This document shows, piece by piece, positions 12,438 through 24,111 of a DNA stretch of 64,000 nt. This stretch comes from Brachionus manjavacas. Its lineage: Eukaryota > Rotifera > Eurotatoria > Ploima > Brachionidae. The position numbers and the translations under genes are program-made. The stretch spans positions 4,030,001 to 4,094,000 of the forward strand of contig JAHQIY010000004.1 in assembly GCA_019054805.1 (NCBI GenBank), given 5' to 3'. How positions within the stretch are numbered: the stretch's first letter is position 1; each line of letters begins with the position of its first letter. The notes beneath the pieces were generated by a model. The model had not been told where the DNA came from, made no database searches, and saw nothing but the letters and a program-made list of their open reading frames with translations.

Positions 12438-15400
12438 TGTCTAATGGTTCTACCGTTTCATACCGAGTTGCATTCTAAAGCTGAATAAAATTTTTTATTT
12501 AGTAATTCAGAAGACTAAAATGATAAGAAAAAAAGTTATTTTTATTAAAAAAAAATTGAGAATTAAATACCAAGTAAACAACTTGTGTAATGAGTTGAAT
12601 TCTTCTATGGGTGTCTTAAGCCTTGGGGTTGCTAAGAACGGATTAATTGAACAAATAGAAGAACGGTTAAATAGGGAAAATAGATAAACAATTTGTGTAC
12701 ATTTTTTATAATTAAATTTAATATTTTTCCAAAGATTGTTGGACAAAAGAACGCCTTTATTTTAATAAGTATTAATTTCTATTCGACTCATCAAGATTTT
12801 ATTTTTAACTCATTTAAAAATAAAATTATTTTAAAAAATATTGAAAAAATCGTATGAAATTTTTTACTCATCTAAATAAAAAATTAAAATTTCATATTTT
12901 TAAAATAACGATTACTTAACATATTTAAAACTCTAGAAAATATTTTATGTATGAAGACACGTTTTGTTTTTTTCTCCAAAAAAATAAAGGAAAAATTAAA
13001 AATTTATTATTTGATAAAATATTCCCAGGCTCTGTTAGTTATCTTAAGGCATTTCATTATCGAAATTAGTCGTCTTATTTTCTAAATAAATAACTCTTAC
13101 TATCCATCTGTCTTTTTTCCTTATCGAACCATTCTTACTTAAACGAGAGACCTAGAGCTAAATTAGATAAAAAAATTGAAAGATACTCACTAATTTACTT
13201 TTATATTTCTCTATAAGCTCTCGAATTTAAAATAATTAATTAATTTGAATTTGAATTTGAAATAAAAAGACTTAAATTGCCCATTCATTTCATTTTTTTC
13301 TTATTTTTAACCAAATTTTGAAAATTTTTAGATTAATTATAAAAATTTTATTTGATAAATTTTTGGCGCTCAATTTCTACTCAAAAAACAGGCATGGTTG
13401 ATCATGCAAAAATTTTACAAAATTTTGCATAAATTTTTACAATCTTAAAGTTAAGTCACGTAAGAAAAATCAAAAAAATAAAAATTTAGCTAATTTGCCA
13501 AAAAATTAAAAAAATTCATTTTTATCCTAAATTTGGTCTTGTTTTGCATTTAGTTCTTTGTTGTGGATAGATTGCAAAGCTTAGCTCAAACGACATAAAT
13601 CATCATAACTTTGATCAAGTCCGAACAAAACTATCTCAAAATAATAATTTTAATTTAAATTTTTGATCGATTGGACTTTGATTGCTTTCTTCTGATCAAA
13701 ATTTTTCAAAGCGTCAGCTTAAGCCAAAGTTTACTAACTCTCATACCAAGATATCATGTTTTGAAAAATTATACTTAATTTTATGCATAAGCTACAACTA
13801 TCTTTGTATAATAAAGAGTAAAAAAAATTTCTTCAAAAATCGATTAGTTCCCTTGATTATGACTATGACGAAATTAAACGAGGGGATTTGAGAAAAGACA
13901 AATATCAGCTAAAATAATGAGATAATAAAAAGCAAGCAATTTAAGATGAGGGTTCAGTTTTTCACTGATAGAAATAATTTATAACCAAGTCATGCTTATC
14001 AAGCTAATCAAACATCGGGGAGCTGTTCGGCACGAACTTTTTCAATCTTTCAGTTTTGATAAAGTAAAACACGTTCAAAAGAACATCTCACTTTAATAAT
14101 TCTAGCTGTATAATGAATTTATTTGAGATAAACACTACCAAGCTAAATTCACTTCTTGAGCAGTTCTCACGCTCGAAAAAATAAATTTCTAATTAAATCA
14201 GATTTTTAATTTTTGAAAAAGCATCAACTTTGAAAAATAAATTTCATACTTTTTAATCATCAGTGAGCCATGACTATAAAAAAAACATAAATTAAAAGTT
14301 CTTAAAAATTCAAAAATAGGAAATATAAAAAAAATTTAAAAAAGCTTCTAGTAGAATAATTATGGTCCTAATGAAAATTTTAAGTGAATTTCAAATTGAA
14401 TCCGGAATTATTGAGGTGAATATAGGCTAATTTAAATCATGAGTAAACAAGAGAACTATGGCAATACTCTATTTTAATAAAATAAATTCGAAACTAATTC
14501 ACCTCTTTTGAAAAAAAAACCTATTCAACAATAAGGCCAAATATTTGCTATTCATAAATTCTGTGACACATAAAAATACCACGGGACGTATTTTTATAGC
14601 AGAATTGATATGAAAATTCAAAATTTATAATATCGTATTTCTCTTCACAACACATTACCTTTAAATTTTAATCCGATGAACTATGTTAGAAGAGTAAATA
14701 TTTTTTTTTACCGGATTAAAAAATTACTAGGCATATGTATCACGTTTCCATGACACAAAAGCTTTTTTTTATTAAATAGCTAAAAAGATGTTGATAAAAT
14801 TTGTGAACAAAATTTCTTATCATGAAAAAAAATTAAATTATTCACTCTATTTTATCGGCAATATTGATGAAGCTTAAATCTCACCATTGAATTCGAAGTT
14901 GATATCAAAGTTTATCTGACACTTGGAGCAAATTTTAAGATAAACGACTATTTAATTTTAAATTTTTTAATTAAATTTTATTAACAATAAAAAGCTAAAT
15001 TTTTAAACACAAAGAATCAATAGATTGCCAATTATAATTAATTGCTTGCATGACCAAAAAAACTAATGTACTCAATTAAGCCTAATTTTTTTTGGATTAA
15101 TTTTTTAAATAAATTTTTGACTGTGTTTTCAAATTAAAACAAATATTAGACATGAACTTTTTTAGCTTAGAAAAAAAATTAAAATTAAAAATTTTAATCA
15201 TAATGTTGAATATTTAAATAATATTTAGATTTTGAATAGATTTAAAAATTTACTTAAGCATTTTTTGACTTTAAGCGGTATTCAAGTTCTATAATTTTTT
15301 AAATACGACTTTAAAGATTTTATGTTTATTCTAAATTTTTATTCAATTTAATGACATTGATTGCTTCTATAAATTTAAATTGAAAAATAATTAAGGTGAA

Positions 15401-17380
15401 TACTACCAGGGCCCTTCCGAACCACCTTTAAACTCCCCATAATGAATAATGAAATTTTTTTTTTTTGGTTTGCAATTATTGCCTCATTTACAGCAATACA
15501 TAAGTTTGAATATCAAACTTTAAAATTTAGTTTTAACGACGAAAATAATTTTTATTCTTAAAAATTTAATCTATTTTTCCCTTTTAGTCTTTCAACATAA
15601 AAAAAACCTAACAAAAACTCCTTTTGACATTTTAGTATCCCAATTTTTTATAAATCCAATTTTTTTTCATACTTTGAGTATGGGCATATTTTTAAATGAT
15701 TTAAAAATACATTTAACAATCAAGTCTCAATTTAGACTTAAAATGTGCTCACCTGAAACAGACTAGAGTAAAAAAATAACTAAAATAAAATTAAAAAATT
15801 AAAGGTAATATAATATTGGAAATTTTTGGCATGCTCAATACCACATTTCAACTATATTTTTCATAGAAGATCTTAGCTAATCTGATGATATTTAATTTAA
15901 ATGAAGCCTAGCATTTATTGAAAAATTTATTTTTAAACAATTTTATGTTTGCTTAATCTAAGTAAATTATTACTTTTTAATGATTTATTGGCTCTTTTTT
16001 TACCCATGATCCAGGATTTCAATAAAAGAAAAATTTTAATTAAATGCCATAAAATAACTTAAAAGTTCTTAATGTCCGATTTTTAGAAAAAAGTCAATCA
16101 TGATTTCTGTAATAAAACAATACCGTCCAATTCTTCAATTTTTTGATTTAACTAATCTTTAAAATAAATATAGTTTTAGATGAAATCCCGGGTAAAGCTG
16201 ATTAAATCTTCAAAAAAAGTCAAAATTGTCAGCTCTGTTTCCTTTTTTTTGTTTTTATTCCTTTAATAAACTAGCTTCATCTAAAAATTGGTCTAATTTC
16301 CTTTGACATTTAATTATATTCATCTATTTCATTCTTAAGTGATCGAAAATTAACTTAGCTATAAAATAATTAGAATTTAAATCATAATAATTTTTATAGC
16401 AGATCTTATAATTTTTCTCTCATGCAATTTTAATATCAGAGAATTTCTATTAATTTTAATTAAATTTGACCATTAGTTTATTGATTTCTTGGTGGAGCAA
16501 TTCCAAATCATGCAATTTTACAACAGTGATATAATTTGATGTATCTAATCAGCCCAAAATAAAAATTCTTTCTTAATTTCACAACACACAAATCATATTT
16601 AATGAATGATAGAAATGGTTTACATCATGGCGTTAAAAAGCCCTAGGAAGCAGGCTCTACGAAAAAGGCTATGATTTGTTATACAAACGATATTTAAATT
16701 GTTTCACGTGTTGGTTAAGAGTTATAAAAAAATAGCCTGATATAATCATTTTCATTCCATAAAATGAATATCTAAAGAATGGCTTCAATAGTATATCGAA
16801 ATTTGCTCATTTAAGATTTAACATATCCTTACAAGATAAACAATCGATAAATGTTAAAAAAACTTGCAAAAATTTGATTGAAAAGAATTTACAAAGCTCA
16901 AGGTATTTTTTTTACTTAACATCAAAACACAACATCATCTAATCAAAAAATGTTAAATAATGCAAAGTAATTTTCACCCATGCTTTTTTATTGATGATAC
17001 GAGAGTAGATTTATATCAGTTTGATCCAACTAATGATCAGAATACATTACTTTACTTTTATTTCTCTATAATATTTATTTAACTTTTAGATTTTTTAAAT
17101 TTATTTTCTGTTGGTATCCATAAATTACCTGGATTCTAAAAATTTTAAATTTTAACCATTAGTCAGATAAACTGGATAGTATAAATAAGTTTTCTGAATA
17201 ACTCTAAGTTTAAAAAAAGAAGTTTTTGCAGCAAAGTAAACTCTTTGTCTTAAAAACAAGTTATTTGTGAATAATTTAATTAGATCAATCTTTACTTTTT
17301 CAAAATTAAAGAAAATTTTTATCAATTTCACAATTTTATTATCCCGCGATTTTTTATAATTTTAATTTAAAAAATAATTT
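12438..17380. other. Long gene-free AT-rich stretch
   Basis: Nothing but short spurious frames. A small hairpin (TAAAAATAC, 8-nt loop, GTATTTTTA) is near 14571-14600. No RNA gene or recognisable transposon was found. Confidence 0.5.
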
Positions 17381-18399
17381 AGGCAAGTTTTTCCGGGACA
17401 ATTCCGAATGGCGGCGCCATCTTTTCAGCGCTCATCGCGCTGATCTCACCATCAACTTTATTCTAAATGCAGTTTTAAATCTCATAGGATTAAATATTTT
17501 GTTTTTGAATATAAATTTTTTATTAGTTATAAAATTTATTTATTAGAGGGTTTCAAATTATGATAAATTTAATTAATATTTTTTTTAAATTTAGATTATT
17601 TTAATAAATGAATTATATATTAATTATTTATCACCAAAATATTACGATTGTCTTCATCAGAATTTACAAATAAAGAGTAATAAATTAAAAAAAACATATT
17701 AAACTTCAAATAAATGCTTCAAGTTTCAAATTGTAATCAAAATAAAAAAAGCAGTTGTGTTTCTTCTTAAAAACATAATAAGATTCATGTTTTATTTTAA
17801 CGCTTATACGTTTATCAATTTTTATTTCTTTTTTACTCTAGGCAATGACCTTATTTTTATTACAATTAGTTATTAAGTTTTATCAAATTTAACCAAAAAA
17901 AATCAAGTCCGATTGAAAATTTTAGAACCAAAAAAAATTAAAATACGGCCGAAATTTTTGCAGGCGGTCACTTAAACTTTCAGAAAATTTTGTAACAAAA
18001 AAAGAAATTTTAATCTTAAAAAACCGACCGGTTAAGAGTCCGCTTGTACGGATCCCAACACTAGTACCAATGTTTATGCTCAGTCTATAAAAACAACTGC
18101 CTCAGTTGATCTGGGGGCTGGTTCGACTTCATCAAGAAAATTGTGTTCAAAAAAAGATGAAAAAAATTTGCTTTGTAATCGAAATAAGACCAATGTTCCC
18201 TGAGTTCATGTAAAAAGTTTTGTTTCAGCATTTATTTAAGACCAAAAAACGATTGCTTTATATATTAAGTGTTTTGAAATTAGAAAACAGTAAACAAGTA
18301 TATTTTGTAATATATTTTTCTTTTTTTCTATTTTTTTTTTAGGTTCAATTATGTCCAATATGTGGATGACCACGAGTCAGTCAGTTTTTGTTGAAAAAT

Positions 18400-18800
18400 T
18401 TAAAAGTAAAGTTTCGAAAGCTGTCTGATTCACTTAGGACAGCTTGTATTTATAGAAGTAGGTACGTTGCCAAGACGTATGATGAGTTTATGTTGATATG
18501 GGCCTTATTGAAGACCCGTCTCCCGGATTGTCGGCAGAAGGCACGTACGCGACTTGGATGTTATTGACCGATCTGTAGTAGTTGACCATCAGTATGAGAG
18601 AAAAGATTCTGTGCATTGATTCTCTCCCCGATTAGCTCTTACCCACTTCCATAATCCAATTACTCCCATGTTGTCGATATGTAGGTGGATTTGGCATGGA
18701 TGATTATATTCAAATTGGAAATCGCGTCGGGCCCACAAAATGGCCGAGGCCGGGCCGCTCGCGTTACGATTTTATTAGAACCGCTGTAAATGCGAGTTTT
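18400..18800 (-). pseudogene. Relic of a retroelement RNase H (tyrosine-recombinase/DIRS-like?)
   Basis: A local GC-rich island in AT-rich DNA. On the minus strand at about 18600-18505 the frame reads VNNIQVAYVPSADNPGDG. This resembles the VPSadNpADaPSR end of RNase H domains in DIRS/Ngaro-type and some other retroelements. The frame is broken on both sides, and the last motif is altered (GDG for AD). Only this short match supports the call. Confidence 0.3.
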
Positions 18801-19271
18801 TTGAAACAATATAAGGCTTAAGTGTAGTGATGGAAGTTTCTCTTTAGTTTAGCTAACTAAAATTATTAAATTTTGGTCGACTTATTTTAAAATAACTAAA
18901 CTAAAATCAATAACTAAGCGAACTAGAGAATTTAGCTTAGCTGTTACTGATTTATAATTTTCTTTATTTAAGAACAATCAGCATTTTAATCTTGTGTAAG
19001 CTTAACAATTTTCAAAATCTCATTTTTATTTAAACATCAAACATATCATACATAAACATATCGCATCGCTTTCTAAACTTATTTTAAATATTTATCAAAT
19101 TTTTTCACATTATTTTTTAAATATTTAAATATTTTTAAATAATTTAAATTTTATATTCTCAAATTTTTAACCTTTAACCAACTTTTTTTTATTTTAACTT
19201 TAATTTTCTATCGACTCCAATTTGTCCTTTTTTTAATTTTTTATCAATAGTTAATCGAAATCGGTCCGGCT

Positions 19272-19735
19272 AGAGGAATCAGGGGCCACACGAAGAGACT
19301 ACCCGGCCAAGCCACAACCAAATGTTCGCAGAGGGCTTACTGCTTTACGAACAGGGTTGTCAATCAGTGGAACACAGTGCCTTCTGCGGTCACAATCGCT
19401 GACTCAGTTAATCAATTCAAGAATCGCTACGATGTTTTAAAGGCCGGCAACCAAGTTTTTACCACATGATAATTTTATTTATATTTCTTTTTAATTTCTT
19501 TATTATATACAATTCTCAGCTTCTTCTAATTTTTTGACTTTTTATGTTTTGTGTATTATATTGTATATCAAAGTTACCAATTATGTCTATTAGATTACAA
19601 AATCTTATCAGTTTCTCTTATTTCTGTAATTTTCCTTTTATTGCGTAGTGTGCTACCATAGTCGATCTCTTAGTAGACCGCCTCCGCAAGCTTGCTTGCC
19701 GTAGCTTATTAATATTATTATTATCATTATTAATA
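19272..19735 (+). mobile_element. 5'-truncated non-LTR retrotransposon: C-terminal ORF end, 3' UTR and (ATT)n tail
   Basis: The frame at 19272-19469 encodes the last part of a jockey/CR1-like pol ORF, with FTNRVVNQWNTVP and SVNQFKNRYDVL. This is the conserved 'F..R.v..WN.LP..v..a.s...FK..ld' ending of these proteins; stop TGA at 19467. The 3' UTR runs to about 19735 and ends CTCCGCAAGCTTGCTTGCCGTAGCTTATT followed by an imperfect (ATT)n tail. The palindrome GCAAGCTTGC suggests a 3' hairpin. The same 3' end recurs at about 43222-43282, a second, severely truncated copy. The 5' limit is unclear. Confidence 0.72.
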
Positions 19736-20840
19736 GTTTGTAACAATTGGGTTTAAACGAAGGTTTAGGCCATTCGAACGAACTTTCTTTTAGATGGAAC
19801 AAAATAATCATTCGAATTTCTTTGATTGCCATATTCGAATTTCTCAGATGAACATATTAATTGTGAAAAAAATCACGGACTTTTTGACCCGATTTACCCG
19901 ACTTGATTAACTTTATTTTATCTAAAATAGGATAAAAATTTGCACAAAAGCTAGATAATTCTCATCAATTTAAATTTCAAATGATCTTTCAAAAATGGAT
20001 TTTTTACATAATTAAATTTTGAAACTAATAATTTTCATAATTTACTGTTTTTTTTTTGTAAAAGGTACTGTTGATGTTGGATTGATTGCAATATAGAGAA
20101 GCAGCAATGTCATTTCTAACAAATTAAAATAAAGCATAGGTTTTAAGGACAGTAAATAAGATTTAAAGATTTTAGTGGTTAAACATTTCTTATTAAATTT
20201 TATAATAAATTCGATTTCCTTAAATCAAATAAAAATTACTTCAAATAAAAGTATTAAAAATTTTGATTTTCTTTTTTTTTATTTTGAAATTTTTATGGGC
20301 TTTTTGTCTAAATTATTTGACTGATAACATTTTTTATTCAAGAAAATAGTAGGTTTTGGTAGTCTCTGGTCATTATTAATGCCTGAGTTGTTTTTGATCT
20401 CTTTTGCAATGGTTAGAAGAATTAAAGTTTAAAAAATTAAGAATTTGTGTCCTAGCATTTTTCTAAAAATAACTAAGACAATATACACTAATTGATCAGT
20501 CGGTCTGTAGTTGTATGTTTAAAAAAAGTTATGTAATATTGTGTTGGGTTGGTTGATTGGTTTTCTTTATAAATAAAGACATTGATTCTAGATCAGGCTC
20601 CTGAAATTATTAGCTATGACCAAAACAGGACACAGAATGCGCTCTACGGGAGAAGTTAAAGGTCCGTCAGCCTATCTAATTATAAAACAAAAAAAAATCA
20701 AAAAAAATATATAAATCAATTATTCGGTATCAAATATAATAAAATTAGTATCAAAATAAAATCACAACTAAGTCAAAATTAAAAAAAAAGTGTGAAATCG
20801 AAATAAAGCTTATAATTTTAGTCAACAAATTTATTAATTC

Positions 20841-21175
20841 TTATTTACTTCGTTTTTTTGGTTTCGATATTACATCTTCATCATTGTTGTTCTCAATATC
20901 TCTGGGTGGTCTTCCTCTCTTTTTTGCAACAGATGTTGTAGCTATTTTATCGACGATTGTAATATAACGTAATCATCCGAATTGAGTGACATGTCTTTAA
21001 AATAGAGTACTCTATTTTAATTCACTCTGTTATAACATGTAAATGATTCTATAGTGACATGTCACTAAATTCGGATAATTACGTTATGAGCCTACTTTTG
21101 CAGTTACAACTGAAATTAAAGCAGGTACTGGATGATCATTAACTAAGCCTCCCTTTCTAGTTTGGAAATTAAATA
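20841..21175 (-). pseudogene. AT-hook protein fragment interrupted by a MITE
   Basis: On the minus strand, 21175-21088 reads FNFQTRKGGLVNDH.. to ..VVTAKVGS. A candidate acceptor (TTTTAG) lies directly upstream. After the palindromic element at 21087-20964, the frame at 20962-20841 reads TSVAKKRGRPPRDIENN and ends ISKPKKRSK-stop. KRGRPPR is a textbook AT-hook (GRP core), which binds the minor groove of AT-rich DNA. The element introduces a stop (TAA) at once, so the unit is probably a broken terminal exon or a gene fragment. I do not recognise the parent protein. Confidence 0.45.
20964..21087. mobile_element. 124-bp palindromic MITE with 32-bp TIRs
   Basis: The left arm 20964-20995 (ATAACGTAATCATCCGAATT...) and right arm 21056-21087 are inverse complements with about two mismatches. 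The short interior holds its own small palindrome ATAGAGTACTCTAT. No coding capacity. It sits inside the AT-hook coding fragment. The TSD is not certain; AT/TA-rich dinucleotides flank both ends. Confidence 0.8.
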
Positions 21176-22749
21176 CTAAAACAAAAATTAGCCTTAATTA
21201 ATTTTATTATAATATATGATAAATTAAATTTAAAAAAATACTGGAAATAAACTGAATAATAACTTTTAAAATTCTGAAAGTTTTTTAATAAAATTTTTAT
21301 TTTTTAATTTTTTGTAAAACTTGATTGCCATTTTATCACAAGAGAGTCAATTTAATCATTAAAATATCACATCGTTCATCCAGAATTAAAAAAGATTAAT
21401 CATCAAATTGTTAAGTATACTATTTATCCATTCGCGATCCCCAATTTAATATTAACTCCAAGTTAACAATTCGATTTTAGATATGGCTATTTATAAAAAA
21501 AGTTATTTCTTATTCACGAGGCTTTATAGCTAATTAGAAAAATAACCCACTAAGCAAACTTAAAAATTTGAGTTAAAAGATTTGTAAAACCTTAAAAATT
21601 TGGATACAGCCAAAAAAATATTTTCTAATGTTCTCTCAATTATTTCGGACTTCGAAAAGCAACTTTGAAAAAGGGACAAAAAATATTTATTTTTAAAAAC
21701 AAAAAAGAAGAATTTATCAGTTTCTAAATAGTTTTTTTCATAAAATAATTAAAAAATATAATTGCTTTTTTATAATTAAACATAAATAAAAATTTGGAAT
21801 AGTTTATCAGGCATAGTGGTCTATTTGATTTACAAAACAAAAAAGGAGTTTAAAAACAGGTCTAGTTTTCTGAATACCAGAAAATTGAATACTTTTAAAA
21901 TCACAATTGTCATCAACGTTTTAGAGGTAAATATAAATTAAAGAGAAAAAAAAATTATTGATTTTGCTTAATTTAAAGTAATATATATTTTTTTTTTTCA
22001 TTTTTCACTAATTATATTCATTTAGAATAGCATAAGTGAAATTGAAATTAATCATTTTACATGAATTCTAAGCGAGCTTTAGTAAGAATTTTAAAAAATT
22101 AAAATTCCAAGCACAAAGGATTAATCAAAATAAATGAGTTAGTAATTTAAATAAATGCAGAAAATATATTTTAATATATGTCAAAACTTTTTTGTCAAGA
22201 ATCAATTTTTAGAATAAAATAATTTTATGTAAAAGTTAATTTTAATGAAAAATAACTTATTTTTTTTAAATATTTTAAATTTCTATTTTTTAAATTCGGT
22301 TAGTCTTGGAACTGCTATTTTATCTAGACTTTACTTAGAAAAAAAAACAAAATAAATTCCACTTTAGACATATCATTTATTACGATTGCCAAAATAAAGA
22401 GTAAAAAATTTTAATTTTTTAAAAAATTTTATTTGTTTCCATGGATTTAAAAAGTCGATTAATCGGCATGCAAGTACAAAACAGTAGCTTTTTTCTCATC
22501 GTCTAAACGATAAAATTGTGTCATCTTGAATTTAAAAATAATGATTATGTTTTTTTTTTAATTCTAGGTAATAAGGGTTTTTATAATAAATTTTATTTTT
22601 CAGTTTTTTTGTCAACAAATTTTTTCTTATTGCATTCATAATTTTTTATTAAAATTTAAAGTCCTCGAAACGGTATATTTTTCTTGCAAAACCAAGCGAG
22701 AATTAATCGAGAGAAAAAATTTCCTGTGCTATGACAATCGAGCATTTAA
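21176..22749. other. Gene-free spacer upstream of the second fucosyltransferase
   Basis: AT-rich. No TATA-box arrangement or repeat could be assigned with confidence. Confidence 0.45.
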
Positions 22750-24036
22750 ATGAAATTATTCAATCGAAAAAATAAATTTTTTTTTCTTTTTCTTCTATTC
22801 CTAGTTGGTTTGGTATATTTATTTTTAAACCTTAATCAATCGCTAAATGTTAAAAGTCCTCTAGGCCAAAATAATATTGTTGATGCTAAAAAACACATAG
22901 CTAATGAATTCGAGTACAAAAAAGAAGAAATACATAAGTCAGAAATCGAAGATGAAATTAAGCGCTTTTACGCTATTGATGGAAGTGGAATGGGTTCAGT
23001 AAACAAAGAAGTAATTAAGTGTTCCAAAAATTTAGAAGTAGAAATAATCGGACAGCACAAAGATTATCATAAAGCAGACTTTTCCTATTTTTTAAACGCA
23101 GTGCCATCCCGGGAAAACATAAATGCGTTCAACAAAGGCAAAAAAGCCCATTATTACATGGTATTTGCGATGGAATCCGAACCACATTCGGGCGGAGGTG
23201 AGACCTGGATTAACGCCGACTTTAAGATGTGGTATAGCTTGGACTCTTCGTTCCCTGAGCCCGCTACATACTTTGACCTCAAACTATATCTGCCCGATCT
23301 TTTGGCTAAGCCTAAAGTTGAATTTGAAAACAAAGAAAAAAATCCTCTGGTATGGGTGCTATCAAATTGTGCTGCTTATAATGGGCGAGAAAAATTCATT
23401 TCAAAATTAATGAAAAAAATAAGTATAGATTCGTATGGTTTTTGTTTGAGAAATAAAGATTCACATTCTAGTGTTAGAATGCAAGGAAATATTGAATTGT
23501 ACTCCAAATATAAATTTGTTGTCGCCATTGAAAACTCGAACTGCGAAGACTACGTGACCGAAAAGTTGGTACACGCCGTTGCCAGTGGTTCGATTCCCAT
23601 TGTTGCCGGAAAAAATAATAAACCGAATTATTTCAAATTTTTGCCCAAAAATTCATTTATAAATATTTATGACTACAAGTCGGTGGACGATTTGGTGAGT
23701 CATTTGAAAAAAATTGAGTTGGACAAAAGCGAATATGAAAAGTATATTTGGTTTAGGAGAAATCATAATTTGACCAGAGAAAATTTGGACAGACTTTCTT
23801 TAGAGGAGATAATATCGGCCATGAAGAGTGTGCTAAGTTATGAAGATAATAGGGAATTTTTTGATGGGCTGGTGTCACGAGAAAAATCTGAAAACAAATT
23901 ATGTAAGATTGCAAGATATCTCAAGGATACGTCACCAGACGAAATTCAAAGAGAAATAAAAGAAAAACGTTCCGCTAGACCAAATACACAAGAAGCTTGC
24001 CTACCTCATGGTAATTTGGGAAATGATTTAAATTAA
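22750..24036 (+). CDS. GT10 alpha-1,3-fucosyltransferase, intronless paralogue
   Basis: A single open frame of 428 residues with stop TAA. Predicted Golgi type II GDP-fucose:glycan alpha-1,3-fucosyltransferase. The N terminus MKLFNRKNK precedes a hydrophobic anchor (residues about 10-28) and a Lys/Glu-rich stem. Catalytic-region landmarks are FAMESEPHSGGGETW, WYSLDSSFPEPATYFD, VLSNCAAYNGREKFI, ENSNCEDYVTEKLVHA and SGSIPIVAGKNN. It is colinear with the paralogue at 11101-12437 over its whole length but lacks that gene's 59-nt intron (which falls after MESE). Divergence is substantial outside, but almost nil within, the C-terminal nucleotide-binding segment (23524-23685 identical). The start ATG is the first in frame and matches the paralogue's N terminus. 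Confidence 0.92.
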   Translation: MKLFNRKNKFFFLFLLFLVGLVYLFLNLNQSLNVKSPLGQNNIVDAKKHIANEFEYKKEEIHKSEIEDEIKRFYAIDGSGMGSVNKEVIKCSKNLEVEIIGQHKDYHKADFSYFLNAVPSRENINAFNKGKKAHYYMVFAMESEPHSGGGETWINADFKMWYSLDSSFPEPATYFDLKLYLPDLLAKPKVEFENKEKNPLVWVLSNCAAYNGREKFISKLMKKISIDSYGFCLRNKDSHSSVRMQGNIELYSKYKFVVAIENSNCEDYVTEKLVHAVASGSIPIVAGKNNKPNYFKFLPKNSFINIYDYKSVDDLVSHLKKIELDKSEYEKYIWFRRNHNLTRENLDRLSLEEIISAMKSVLSYEDNREFFDGLVSREKSENKLCKIARYLKDTSPDEIQREIKEKRSARPNTQEACLPHGNLGNDLN

Positions 24037-24105
24037 GTTAATAGGCTTTTACTACTTCTTTTTCATTCCTAATTTGATTACCGAGTGCTATCTTATTTGA
24101 TTTTT

Positions 24106-24111
24106 AATAAA
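24106..24111 (+). promoter_or_regulatory. Polyadenylation signal AATAAA
   Basis: AATAAA about 70 nt after the fucosyltransferase stop codon. Confidence 0.55.
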
